Assembly (NCBI RefSeq): GCF_011059185.1
Contig: NZ_JAALFE010000010.1
Location: 95,059 to 159,058, forward strand
Source of the DNA: Paragemmobacter kunshanensis
GTDB lineage: Bacteria; Pseudomonadota; Alphaproteobacteria; Rhodobacterales; Rhodobacteraceae
DNA length: 64,000 nucleotides
Direction of reading: 5' to 3'
The position numbers and the translations under genes were made by a program. Below are positions 27,392 through 35,430 of this stretch, piece by piece (position 1 is the first letter of the stretch; every line of letters starts with the position of its first letter). Under the pieces are notes generated by a model. It was not told the DNA's origin and made no database searches. It worked only from the letters and a program-made list of their open reading frames with translations.

Positions 27392-27721
27392 TCAGGCGAC
27401 GGCGATGGGCTTCACGTCTTCGTAGACGGAGCCATCATCATCATACCAGGTGAACTTGAATTCACCGGCCGCATCCACCTTGGCGTCGAACTCGAAATAG
27501 GGGTTCGTCGACACCGCCGGATCAATCGCCACATCCACCACATTGACCCCGTTCAGGTCGCAGGTGAAGCGGTTGATGATCGACCGCGGGATCAGCTTGC
27601 CCTCGGCGTCCTTGCGCTGCCCGGATTCCATCTTGTGGCTGATCAGGGCCTTGATCGTGACCACCTCGCCCGCGGCTGCGGATTTCGGCACTTTCACGCG
27701 GGGTTTTGCATCATCTGCCAT
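27392..27721 (-). CDS. soxZ: SoxZ, sulfur-carrier partner protein
   Basis: A 109-residue immunoglobulin-like protein without a signal peptide, which is exported with SoxY. Family features are RVKVPKSAAAGEVVTIKALISH, MESGQRKD and INRFTCDLNG. It forms the SoxYZ carrier that holds sulfur intermediates. ATG 27721 follows GGGAGAGGGAG. It lies 23 bases after soxY. Confidence 0.96.
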   Translation of the reverse strand: MADDAKPRVKVPKSAAAGEVVTIKALISHKMESGQRKDAEGKLIPRSIINRFTCDLNGVNVVDVAIDPAVSTNPYFEFDAKVDAAGEFKFTWYDDDGSVYEDVKPIAVA

Positions 27722-27744
27722 GGTATATCTCCCTCTCCCTGATC

Positions 27745-28164
27745 TCAGCCGCCGCAGCCGCCGATGGTGACCTTCACGGTCGCCTGCGCCTGCACGATCG
27801 ACCCGTCGGCCATCTTGGCCATGGCGATCACATCCTGCGTCTTGGCCAGGCGGATGCGCGTCGCCGCGCGCTGGCTGCCTGCCGCCGGCCCGAAGGTGAA
27901 GGTCGCCACCGCAGGCTCGGGGTTGCCCGCCGCCAGCAGCAGGATCGCCACCGCGCCGGGGGCATCCACCTCGACCGGAACCGTATTGCCGTTCTCGGCG
28001 ATCTCGGGCGTCGTCAGCGTGATGCCGCCCGCCCCCGCCGCCGCGCCACCCGTGAAGGCCGCCGTCAGTTCCTCGACCGTGGCCGCCGCACTCAGCCCCG
28101 GAAAGGCCGCCGCGGCGATCCCGCCAAGGCCAACCCAAAGGGCGTTCCGTCTGGAAAGGTTCAT
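27745..28164 (-). CDS. soxY: SoxY, covalent sulfur-carrier protein
   Basis: A 139-residue protein with a twin-arginine signal (LSRRNALWVGLGG) and the hallmark C-terminal GGCGG, whose cysteine carries the sulfur intermediates through the Sox cycle. ATG 28164 is chosen because AAGGAG stands six bases upstream; ATG 28170 would leave no spacing. It is followed closely by soxZ. Confidence 0.96.
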   Translation of the reverse strand: MNLSRRNALWVGLGGIAAAAFPGLSAAATVEELTAAFTGGAAAGAGGITLTTPEIAENGNTVPVEVDAPGAVAILLLAAGNPEPAVATFTFGPAAGSQRAATRIRLAKTQDVIAMAKMADGSIVQAQATVKVTIGGCGG

Positions 28165-28193
28165 CGTCATCTCCTTGGCTCTCCTCTGGGCCG

Positions 28194-28667
28194 TCATTCC
28201 TTAAGGGTCATCAGAAAGGCCACCACATCCTCGATCTGCTGCGCCGTCAGGATCGGCGGCAGGTCTCCCTCGGGCGCCTTGCCCGAATAGGCGGCGCCGG
28301 GGCGGATGAAGCCTTCGGTCTTGTAGAAGGCGGGCATGAAGCTGCCCTCGAAGGTCATCTTCGCATTGGCGACGATGCCGCGCAGCTGCGCCTCGGACCA
28401 GCGGTCCGCCACCCCGTCCAGCGGCGGCGCGATGGTGCCGGGGAATTGCACATTCGGGATGCCGTTCACCTGATGGCAGGCAACGCAATTGCCCAGCGCA
28501 TTGGTGGTCATCACCTTGGCGCCCTCCTCAGGATTGCCCGGCATGCCCGAAAGCGAAGCCTCGATCGCCCCCTCGACGAAGGCCACATCCTTGGGTGCCG
28601 TCTCAGACATTGCCGGCACCGCCGCGGCAAAAGCCGCCACCGCCGCCAGCCAAAGCCGACCAGTCAT
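28194..28667 (-). CDS. soxX: SoxX, monoheme cytochrome subunit of SoxXA
   Basis: A 157-residue cytochrome c with a signal peptide (TGRLWLAAVAAFAAAVPAMS) and one heme motif, CVACH near residue 66. The distal methionine is probably in GSFMPAFY. It forms SoxXA with SoxA. ATG 28667 has GGGAGGA at good spacing. A palindromic, AT-rich promoter region lies just upstream, so soxX is likely the first gene of the core operon. Confidence 0.95.
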   Translation of the reverse strand: MTGRLWLAAVAAFAAAVPAMSETAPKDVAFVEGAIEASLSGMPGNPEEGAKVMTTNALGNCVACHQVNGIPNVQFPGTIAPPLDGVADRWSEAQLRGIVANAKMTFEGSFMPAFYKTEGFIRPGAAYSGKAPEGDLPPILTAQQIEDVVAFLMTLKE

Positions 28668-28745
28668 TGCGATCCTCCCTGATCTCTCCCTGCCCTCACG
28701 ATAACAACGGGATGCGACGGCATGCAACAGAAATATATGTATCTG

Positions 28746-28772
28746 TGAATATTCCTATATATAGGCTATTCA
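28746..28772. promoter_or_regulatory. Palindromic AT-rich operator before soxX (candidate SoxR site)
   Basis: A perfect CCTATATATAGG centre (28754-28765) is flanked by TGAATA and TATTCA arms, spanning 27 bp. It abuts the soxW stop and is about 80 bp before soxX. In Paracoccus pantotrophus SoxR binds the soxW-soxX gap, so position fits. The region 28720-28770 is strongly AT-rich for this genome. Confidence 0.6.
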
Positions 28773-29345
28773 ATCACTTGCGCCCTGCTGTTCCAGGGCC
28801 ATCTGCTCGGCGACGAATTTCTGGAAATGCTCGCCCGACTCATAGCCATGGTCGCGGACCCATGTCAGCAGCGCCGCCGTCGTCCCCTTGCCAAAGGCCC
28901 CCGGCATCATCGCGACCGAGGCATCGGCCGCCGTCGCGCCCTCGGCCACCTCTTCGGGCAGGAAGATCAGCGTGGGCGTGAACATCACGCCCCAGCGCAC
29001 GGCCATCTCCTTCTCGCTCAGTGCGGTGCCGTCGAAATCGGTCACCTCCACATCGCCGAACAGGTTCAACTGCACCACGAAATAGCTCTCGCGGATCAGC
29101 GCATCGACCTTTGGGTCGGGAAAAATCTCTTCATGCATCTTGGTGCAATAGATGCAGCCCCGCTGCTCCACCGTGATCAGCAGGCGCTTGCCCTCGGCAT
29201 TGGCCTCGGCCAGATCCTCGCGCAGATCCTTGAAGGTCTCGCGCAGCCAGTCGGGCTTGTGCAGCCCGTCATCGCCCAGTTCCACCGCCATCGCGGGCAG
29301 CGCCGAAAGCACCAGCGCCGCCATCATCCCTGCAAGCCGCGTCAT
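28770..29345 (-). CDS. soxW: SoxW, periplasmic thioredoxin
   Basis: A 191-residue exported thioredoxin-like protein. A signal peptide ends near AMAVE. The redox motif is RGCIYCTKMH (CxxC), and the cis-proline region is VMFTPTLIFL. SoxW receives electrons from SoxV and keeps the SoxY cysteine usable. It follows soxV after 16 bases with a strong Shine-Dalgarno (GGGGAGGA). Confidence 0.93.
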   Translation of the reverse strand: MTRLAGMMAALVLSALPAMAVELGDDGLHKPDWLRETFKDLREDLAEANAEGKRLLITVEQRGCIYCTKMHEEIFPDPKVDALIRESYFVVQLNLFGDVEVTDFDGTALSEKEMAVRWGVMFTPTLIFLPEEVAEGATAADASVAMMPGAFGKGTTAALLTWVRDHGYESGEHFQKFVAEQMALEQQGASD

Positions 29346-29361
29346 CGCATCCTCCCCTTCG

Positions 29362-30099
29362 TCATCTCAAGGTGCCAGACCAGTCGAAATTGCGGATCAT
29401 CCAATCCGCGATCAGGTTCACCGAATTGGTGGCGATCAGGATGCCGAAGACGATCAGCATCACCCCCATCGCCTTTTCCACATGCCCCATCAGCGCCCGA
29501 TGCCGCGCCACCCAGGCCAGGAACGGCCCTGCAAAGGCCGCCGCCAGCACGAAGGGCAAGGTCATGCCCAGCCCATAGACCAAAAGCAGCGCCCCCCCGC
29601 GCCACAAGTCACCCATGCCGCTGGCCACCATCAGGATTGCCGCCAGCGCAGGCCCCACGCAGGGCGTCCAGCCGAAACCGAAGGCCAGCCCCATCACATA
29701 GGCCCCGATCAGCGTGCGCGGCTTGGCTTCCGTCTGCACCCGCGCCTCGCGGTAGAACAGCGCGATTCTCAGCACGCCCAGGAAATGCAACCCGAACAGG
29801 ATCAGCACCCCGCCCGCCACCCAGGACAGCACTTCCTTCCATTGCAGGAACACCCGCCCCAGCGCCGTGGCCCCCAGCCCCAGAAGCACGAAGATCGACG
29901 TCACCCCCAGCGCAAAGGCCACCGCCTGCACCACAAGCCGCCGCTGCGCGCCCGGCGCGATCGTGCCCCCGTCGCGCAATTCCTTGACCGAAAGCCCCGC
30001 CATATAGGACAGATAGAAGGGCACCATCGGCAGGATGCAGGGCGAAAGAAAAGACAAAAGCCCGGCCAGCGCCGCACCCGTGAAGGAAACTTCCAGCAT
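29362..30099 (-). CDS. soxV: SoxV, CcdA/DsbD-type membrane electron carrier
   Basis: A 245-residue membrane protein with six hydrophobic segments. Conserved cysteines are in FLSPCILPMVPFYLSYMAG (residue about 21) and FGWTPCVGPALAAIL. It moves reductant from cytoplasmic thioredoxin to periplasmic SoxW. It is the first gene of the leftward sox transcript, starting 66 bp from the divergent soxS, with GGGGAGGGAG before ATG 30099. Confidence 0.93.
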   Translation of the reverse strand: MLEVSFTGAALAGLLSFLSPCILPMVPFYLSYMAGLSVKELRDGGTIAPGAQRRLVVQAVAFALGVTSIFVLLGLGATALGRVFLQWKEVLSWVAGGVLILFGLHFLGVLRIALFYREARVQTEAKPRTLIGAYVMGLAFGFGWTPCVGPALAAILMVASGMGDLWRGGALLLVYGLGMTLPFVLAAAFAGPFLAWVARHRALMGHVEKAMGVMLIVFGILIATNSVNLIADWMIRNFDWSGTLR

Positions 30100-30165
30100 C
30101 GCTCCCTCCCCGAAGCGCTGCCTTGCCCAAATGGCAAAGTTACATTAGAATATTACTATCTTTAT
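30100..30165. promoter_or_regulatory. Divergent soxV-soxS promoter region
   Basis: Only 66 bp separate the two starts. The part nearest soxS (30139-30165, TTACATTAGAATATTACTAT) is AT-rich and shares GAATATT with the candidate operator before soxX. SoxR control is inferred by analogy with Paracoccus. Confidence 0.5.
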
Positions 30166-30606
30166 ATGGGCGTCAACATGGGCAACCGCCTTCCCCCGCC
30201 GTCATCGGTTCCCTTCCCTGGCTCTGCCGGGGCCTCTCGCGGGCATATCCTCCGCGCCGCGCTTGTCGCGCTGGCCCTGCTTCTGGCCTGGGCCGCGCCG
30301 ATGGCACAGGCGCAGGGCCTGCAACTGGCCATGGTGGAACAGCCGGGCTGCATCTACTGCGCCCGCTGGCACGCGGAAGTCGGCCCCGAATACCCGCTGA
30401 CCGCCGAAGGCATCGCCGCCCCTCTGCTGCAACTCCAACTGCGCGAACCGCTTCCCGACGGCGTCACGCTCCGCGCCCCGCCCGTCTTCACCCCCACCTT
30501 CATCCTGCTGCGCGACGGAACCGAACTCTCGCGCATCGAAGGCTATCCGGGCGAAGATTTCTTCTGGCCCCTGCTGGCGCAGATGATCGCCGCCGCCGGG
30601 AACTGA
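30166..30606 (+). CDS. soxS: SoxS, periplasmic thioredoxin-like protein
   Basis: A protein of up to 146 residues with a hydrophobic export signal (HILRAALVALALLLAWAAPMAQA) and a CxxC site in QPGCIYCARWH. The second half has VFTPTFILLRDGTE, the cis-proline loop. SoxS reduces and activates SoxYZ in Paracoccus. Neither ATG 30166 nor ATG 30178 has a good ribosome site; the promoter-like sequence overlaps the first, so 30178 may be the real start. It diverges from soxV and precedes soxR. Confidence 0.87.
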   Translation: MGVNMGNRLPPPSSVPFPGSAGASRGHILRAALVALALLLAWAAPMAQAQGLQLAMVEQPGCIYCARWHAEVGPEYPLTAEGIAAPLLQLQLREPLPDGVTLRAPPVFTPTFILLRDGTELSRIEGYPGEDFFWPLLAQMIAAAGN

Positions 30607-30734
30607 TGCATCCCGGTTCCAGCCCGCCCCGCCATGTCCGGCAGCCGCACGAAAATGTTGTGATCGCCCGCCAATAGGTTCATCTAGGCGGCAGAACAGA
30701 CGGGGACAGCACACTGGATCTGAGCGCCGCAGAC

Positions 30735-31067
30735 ATGGACAAGGCCGTGACATCCCCCAGCCTCGCCGAACTCGTGGCCGAGGCAGAGACCGCCGCGAAT
30801 TTTCTCAAGGCGCTCGGCCATGACGGCCGCCTGACGATCCTGTGCCACCTGCATGGCGGCCCGAAAAGCGTCACCGAACTTGAAAACCTGCTCTCCGCGC
30901 GTCAGGCTGTCGTCAGCCAGCAACTCGCCCGCCTGCGCCTCGAGGGGCTCGTCAGCGCGCGGCGCGAAGGGCAGGCCATCTTCTACTCTCTCCTTGACCC
31001 CAAGGTCGCGGAGATGATCCAACTGCTTTGCCGCCTGTTCGGCCACCCGGCACAAGATCGGGACTGA
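30735..31067 (+). CDS. soxR: SoxR, ArsR-family persulfide-responsive repressor
   Basis: A 110-residue winged-helix regulator. DNA-contact helix ARQAVVSQQLARLRLEGLV lies at residues 55-73. The first sensing cysteine is C37 (LTILCHL). The second cysteine is C99 (LLCRLF), four residues earlier than the usual spacing of 66 in SqrR-type sensors; residue 103 is glycine here. It sits between soxS and soxT and should repress the sox promoters until persulfides appear. Whether the shifted cysteine can still form the sulfide bridge is uncertain. Confidence 0.88.
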   Translation: MDKAVTSPSLAELVAEAETAANFLKALGHDGRLTILCHLHGGPKSVTELENLLSARQAVVSQQLARLRLEGLVSARREGQAIFYSLLDPKVAEMIQLLCRLFGHPAQDRD

Positions 31068-31120
31068 CAGGATCGCATCCCCGCAGGTTGCGCCGCGGGT
31101 CAGGAAAGGGAGGAAGGACG

Positions 31121-32164
31121 ATGGAGTCTCTGCCCATCGGAATGCTGGCGGCCCTCGTCGGGCTGGTCGGCGGGCTGGTCATGGGGCTGGCCGCCCGCCT
31201 GGGGGATTTCTGCACCCTCGGCGCGCTGGAAAGCGCCGTCTATGCCCAGGATCAGCGCCGCCTCCGGCTTTGGGGGATCGTGCTGGCCGTGGCCATCCTG
31301 GGCACGCAGATCGGCGCGATGACGGGGCTGATCGACCTTGGCGCCAGCTTCTACCACAGCCTGCAATGGAATCCGCTCGGCTCCATCATCGGCGGGCTGG
31401 TCTTCGGCTATGGCATGGCCCTGGCCGGCAATTGCGGCTTCGGCGCGCTGGTCCGCTTCGGCGGCGGCGACCTGCGCTCGCTGGTGGTGGTCGTCGTCAT
31501 GGGCATCTTCGGCTTCATCGCGCTTTCCGGCCCGCTGGCCCCGCTGCGCACGGCGCTCTTTCCCCAGCCCGATGCCACCGGCCCGCAGGGCATCCTGCAT
31601 GATCTGGGCAGGCTTGGCATCCCGCCCCTTGCCGCCACGCTGGCCATCGCCGCGCTCGCCGCCTTCTGGGCCCTGTCCCATCGCGGCCTGCGCCAGAACC
31701 CCCGGATGATCGCCTGGGGCGTGGCGGCGGGCCTTGCCGTGGTCTGGTGCTTTGCCGGCACGACCTGGCTTTACGAATCAAGCCTTGGCGCGGTCTCGGT
31801 CGAAGGCCCCTCCTTCACCGCCCCCGTCGGGCGCACGCTGATCTTCCTGATGACCTCCACCGCGGGCGGCATCACCTTCTCGGTCGGCTCCGTCGTGGGC
31901 GTCATGGCCGGGGCGCTGATCGGCTCCATGATCCGCGGCATGTTCCGCTGGGAGGCCTGCGAAGACCCGCGCGAACTGGGCCGGCAGGTGGGCGGCGCGG
32001 TGCTGATGGGCATCGGCGGCGTGGTCGCGATGGGCTGCTCGGTCGGTCAGGGCGTCACGGGCTTTGCCACCCTCGCCTGGTCCGGCCCCGTCACGCTGGT
32101 GGCCATCGCCATCGGGGCCGTCATCGGCCTGCGCCAGCTGATCTCGGGCTTCCAGCCCGAGTGA
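31121..32164 (+). CDS. soxT: SoxT-like YeeE/YedE membrane protein
   Basis: A 347-residue membrane protein with about nine hydrophobic segments. Cysteine motifs RLGDFCTLGALE (about residue 28), ALAGNCGFGALVRFG (about 104) and MGCSVGQGVTG (about 305) mark the thiosulfate-permease family. ATG 31121 follows GGAGGAAGG. It is 53 bp after soxR on the same strand. SoxT proteins are proposed to move a sulfur compound into the cytoplasm or to act in SoxR signalling. It is convergent with the PAS protein. Confidence 0.87.
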   Translation: MESLPIGMLAALVGLVGGLVMGLAARLGDFCTLGALESAVYAQDQRRLRLWGIVLAVAILGTQIGAMTGLIDLGASFYHSLQWNPLGSIIGGLVFGYGMALAGNCGFGALVRFGGGDLRSLVVVVVMGIFGFIALSGPLAPLRTALFPQPDATGPQGILHDLGRLGIPPLAATLAIAALAAFWALSHRGLRQNPRMIAWGVAAGLAVVWCFAGTTWLYESSLGAVSVEGPSFTAPVGRTLIFLMTSTAGGITFSVGSVVGVMAGALIGSMIRGMFRWEACEDPRELGRQVGGAVLMGIGGVVAMGCSVGQGVTGFATLAWSGPVTLVAIAIGAVIGLRQLISGFQPE

Positions 32165-32184
32165 TCGGGCCATTCGGCAACCGG

Positions 32185-32883
32185 CTATTCGGCCACCGGG
32201 GCCTGCAGGATCTGATCCAACTCCTCGACGCTGATCCCCAGGATCTCGGCCGCGTGGCGATAATCCTCGCGCGCCTGCCCCACCGCCTCCAGCGCGCAGC
32301 GCCGCCGCAGGCGCTGCACGAAGGCGGCAAGGATCACCTCAAGCGGTGACTTGCCCACCTGCCGCGCCGCCTCTTCCACGGACGAGGCTTCCATTTCCCG
32401 CCGATAGCGATCCTGGATCATCGCAAGTCGCGCCTCATAGTCCCGCACCAGCGTCTGCTGCGCGGCCTGAAACTGCCGCTGGATCCGGCTTTCAGGCGCC
32501 AGATCCCTTCCCAGCAGAAGGCGCACCCCCTGCCCCGCCCCGCCAAAGCGGACGGTCCGCAGCAGAAAGGGCATGGGCAGCCCCGCCCCCCCCACAAGAT
32601 TGACATGCCGCCCCCCGCCAATCTCGGCGGCAGAGTCCGGCGCGACCGGGGTCAGCACATCTTCCAGCAGGCTCCGCGCCTTTTCGGCGCTGTCGGAAAA
32701 CACGATGGCATCAAAGGGTTGCCCCACCCAGCCCAGCAAACCGGCCGCCTGTGCCCCGTGAATCTCCTGCACCCTGCCGGCACGGTCCAGCTCGATCACC
32801 AGATCGGCCAGCCCGTCCATCAGTCGGGCAATCTGCCCGGCGGCCAGCCGCTCGGTGTAATGCCCGGTCTCTGCGCGTCCCAT
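32185..32883 (-). CDS. Short PpsR/CrtJ-like PAS protein with partial Fis-type helix-turn-helix
   Basis: A 232-residue protein resembling part of PpsR, the redox repressor of photosynthesis genes. One PAS domain covers about residues 20-125 (LMDGLADLVIELDRAGRVQE, ending VRLLLGRDLAPESRIQRQFQ). A coiled segment follows (QTLVRDYEARLAMIQDRYRR), then VGKSPLEVILAAFVQRLRRR and AAEILGISVEELDQIL, which align with the PpsR Fis domain but stop before the last DNA-contact helix. The second PAS domain of PpsR is absent. It starts two bases after the AerR-like gene. It may bind DNA weakly or act as a partner protein. Confidence 0.7.
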   Translation of the reverse strand: MGRAETGHYTERLAAGQIARLMDGLADLVIELDRAGRVQEIHGAQAAGLLGWVGQPFDAIVFSDSAEKARSLLEDVLTPVAPDSAAEIGGGRHVNLVGGAGLPMPFLLRTVRFGGAGQGVRLLLGRDLAPESRIQRQFQAAQQTLVRDYEARLAMIQDRYRREMEASSVEEAARQVGKSPLEVILAAFVQRLRRRCALEAVGQAREDYRHAAEILGISVEELDQILQAPVAE

Positions 32884-32885
32884 CG

Positions 32886-33611
32886 TCAATTCGCCTTTCC
32901 AGGCCGGACGCGCCCTCCTTTCAGAAAGGATGTCGCCACGGCCAAGTCGCATGTCACCAGATCTGCGCCAAGAAACCGATAGGCTTCCTGCGCCGCCGTC
33001 AGGGCGGCACCGCCGACCATGATCGAAACACCCGCATGGCAGGACGCAGCCCTGATCCCGTCGATCCAGTCCCGCGCCTCTGCCAGCAACTCGTCATGGC
33101 CAAACGACAGGCCCACAACATCGAAAACCTCGGTCGCCACATGACCAAGCCACCGCTCCGGCGTTGCGCCGATCTCCAGCGTCACATCGCAGCCCGCCGC
33201 CACAAGCTCGCGCCGCACAAGACGCGGGCCAAGCAGATGCTCCTCACCCTCCGGGACCAGAAGCAGGACACGTCCGCCGCCGAACCTATCCTTGCGCCCT
33301 TCAAAGCGCAACAACCGCTCCAGACCGACGAAAAGCGCCACGCCACCGTCGAAATCCAGTTCGCCCCGCTGCCAGCGCCTCTGCGCAATGGCGGCGGCGG
33401 CGGCCACGATCTGGCCCAGATCCTCGCCGTCCCGCCCCAGCCCCGAAATGCCCGACAGGTCCTGCTGCATCCCCGGCTCCAGCCGGCACAGCACCTCGAC
33501 CAGCGCCTCGACCTGCGCCTCGCCCGGCACGGACTCGACAAATGATCCAAGCCCGCTTTCGAAAAGGCCGCCCAGAAGATCCCGGGCTTCGCGGTCACAC
33601 CGGCTTCGCAC
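32886..33611 (-). CDS. AerR/PpaA-like cobalamin-binding regulator
   Basis: A 241-residue protein with a C-terminal B12-binding (Rossmann-like) domain. RVLLLVPEGEEHLLGPRLVR, FDVVGLSFGHDELL and SIMVGGAALTA are its strands and loops; the classical DxHxxG is missing, as in AerR. The N-terminal helical part (LVEVLCRLEPGMQQDLSGIS) fits AerR/PpaA anti-repressors. The start is GTG 33611, supported by GGGAGGAG five bases upstream. It is coupled to the PpsR-like gene, the same pairing as ppaA-ppsR in photosynthesis clusters. Here no photosynthesis gene is visible. Confidence 0.72.
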   Translation of the reverse strand: MRSRCDREARDLLGGLFESGLGSFVESVPGEAQVEALVEVLCRLEPGMQQDLSGISGLGRDGEDLGQIVAAAAAIAQRRWQRGELDFDGGVALFVGLERLLRFEGRKDRFGGGRVLLLVPEGEEHLLGPRLVRRELVAAGCDVTLEIGATPERWLGHVATEVFDVVGLSFGHDELLAEARDWIDGIRAASCHAGVSIMVGGAALTAAQEAYRFLGADLVTCDLAVATSFLKGGRVRPGKAN

Positions 33612-33833
33612 AGTCTCCTCCCAGATACCGTCCGCACTGATGGCGCGACGTTAGGCGGTCCATCCGGCGGCTTCAAGACCCGTAAACAACCCTGCCAAGG
33701 GCGCGGAATCGCCCGGCGGGCGCCCCGCGTCGCGCCTCCGTCCGACGGATGGGTGGATCATCCTTTCGGCTGTATAAATTCGCCTGCCGGTAGACCGTTT
33801 TCCTTGTCAGCAGAACTCAGGGAGGAAATGACC

Positions 33834-34067
33834 ATGCCTCAGCATATCCCCAGCGAATGCGACACCGTCGTCCGGATGCTGGGAATCGCCTTTCTCGGCC
33901 TTCACCTTCCGCTTGCATGTGTCGGCATCGCCCATTTCATCGGCGGCTACACCGATCCCGGCGCACTCGTGCTGGCGGCCCTGTTCGGCACGCTCCTTGC
34001 GGCGGTGATGACGCTGGGCAGCATGTGGCGGCTCATCGTGCCGCATTTCCAGAACCGGATGGCCTGA
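33834..34067 (+). CDS. Small membrane protein, unknown function
   Basis: A 77-residue protein with two hydrophobic segments (LGIAFLGLHLPLACVGIAHF and ALVLAALFGTLLAAVMTLGS) and a basic tail. ATG 33834 is chosen because AGGGAGGA stands seven bases upstream; ATG 33828 is too close to it. No family is recognised. It diverges from the AerR-like gene across about 220 bp and converges on the monooxygenase. A role with the sox or redox genes is only a matter of position. Confidence 0.65.
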   Translation: MPQHIPSECDTVVRMLGIAFLGLHLPLACVGIAHFIGGYTDPGALVLAALFGTLLAAVMTLGSMWRLIVPHFQNRMA

Positions 34068-34091
34068 TCCGCCCCTGCCGCCGCTGGCGCT

Positions 34092-35318
34092 TCAGCCACG
34101 CCCGGCGATATGGCCCGCCAGATGGTCTGCATCATGCCAGACGCCCCAGATGAAGGGCGACGCCCGGCGTGAAAGCCATGGCAGGCCCAGGAAATACAGC
34201 CCCGGCACCTCGGAGATGCCCTTGTCATGGCGCGGGCGGCCCTTGTCGTCGAAGACGTCGATGCCGATCCAGCCGAAATCCAGCACATAGCCCGTCGCCC
34301 AGATCACCGCGCCCACCCCCGCCGCCTTCAGGTCCAGCGACAGGATGGGATCGGTCACGCAATCCGGCACCGGCTCGAACACCCGCGCTTCGGGCTCCTC
34401 GGGCAGATCCAGCCCCTCGCGCGCCACATGGGCATCAGCCTCGTCCAGCACCGACAGGTAATTCGCATCCCCCCGCGCGATGTTCGCAGCCAGATCCGGC
34501 GCGAAATGCAGCACGCCCCCCTCGCAGCGATCCGTCCGTCCGACCAGCTTCATCCCCCGGTTGCCCAGATTGCGGAAATCCACCGTCTGCCCGCCTTCCG
34601 CGCCGCTGACCGCGATGGTCACATGCTCCATCCCCGGCTCGACCGCCCGCGCATCCCACTTGCCCAGCGCCCCCAGCCACCAGACGAAATCCCGCCCCCG
34701 ATAGGCGCGCGGCGGCCGGTCATGCGGCCCCACGGACAGATAGACCTCGCGCCCCGACCGCAGCAGTTCATCCGCAATCTGCGCCCCCGAAGACCCCGCC
34801 CCTACCACCAGCACAGCCCCCTCCGGCAACTGGCCCGGATTGCGGTAATGGTTGGAATGGATCTGCATCACGCCCGCGCTGTCCGGGATCATCGCCGGAA
34901 AGACCGGCTTCTGGAACGGCCCCGTCGCCGCCACCACATTCCGCGCCTCGATCACCCCGCCATCCGCCAGCGTGGCGCGAAATCCCCCCTCGGGCCGCTG
35001 CACCAGCTGCCGCACCTCGACGCCACAGCGCACCGGCATCTTCTCCCGCTCGGCCAGCGTTTCGAAATAGCGCACGATCCGGTCCTTCGGCGCAAAGGCA
35101 TCCGGGTCCATGTCATCGAAGGTCATCGCCGGAAAGCGATCATGCCAGGCCGGGCCATTGGCCACCAGCGAATCCCAGCGCTCCGTCCGCCAGCGCTCGG
35201 CGATGCGGTGGCGCTCCACCACCAGATGGTCCATCCCCCGCCGCCCCAGATGCGCGCTCATGGCAAGCCCCGCCTGCCCGCCCCCGATCACCAGCGTATC
35301 GACCGTCTCAACCGCCAT
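34092..35318 (-). CDS. Flavin-containing monooxygenase-like NAD(P)/FAD oxidoreductase
   Basis: A 408-residue oxidoreductase of the CzcO/FMO type. Two dinucleotide-binding motifs are visible: GGGQAGLAMS (about residue 12) for FAD and VGAGSSGAQIA (about 172) for NADPH. RWDSLVANGPAWHDRFP and WATGYVLDF are family features. It stands alone, with an operator-like repeat cluster upstream. Substrate cannot be told; a nucleophilic N or S compound is possible given the neighbours. Confidence 0.82.
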   Translation of the reverse strand: MAVETVDTLVIGGGQAGLAMSAHLGRRGMDHLVVERHRIAERWRTERWDSLVANGPAWHDRFPAMTFDDMDPDAFAPKDRIVRYFETLAEREKMPVRCGVEVRQLVQRPEGGFRATLADGGVIEARNVVAATGPFQKPVFPAMIPDSAGVMQIHSNHYRNPGQLPEGAVLVVGAGSSGAQIADELLRSGREVYLSVGPHDRPPRAYRGRDFVWWLGALGKWDARAVEPGMEHVTIAVSGAEGGQTVDFRNLGNRGMKLVGRTDRCEGGVLHFAPDLAANIARGDANYLSVLDEADAHVAREGLDLPEEPEARVFEPVPDCVTDPILSLDLKAAGVGAVIWATGYVLDFGWIGIDVFDDKGRPRHDKGISEVPGLYFLGLPWLSRRASPFIWGVWHDADHLAGHIAGRG

Positions 35319-35373
35319 TGCCGCACTCCCTTTCGCATCGGGCGCAAGGCCCCCCCCTTTGCTCTATGTGAGA

Positions 35374-35426
35374 CATTGGTTAGGCGAAACATGCATTTCT
35401 CTCGGCATTGGTTAGGTTGCGCCTAA
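35374..35426. promoter_or_regulatory. Direct repeats and palindrome upstream of monooxygenase
   Basis: CATTGGTTAGG occurs twice (35374-35384 and 35406-35416), exactly 32 bp apart, about three helical turns. The second copy forms TTAGG-N5-CCTAA (35412-35426). It lies just upstream of the monooxygenase start at 35318. The spacing fits two regulator dimers on one DNA face. Confidence 0.5.
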
Positions 35427-35430
35427 TCCC

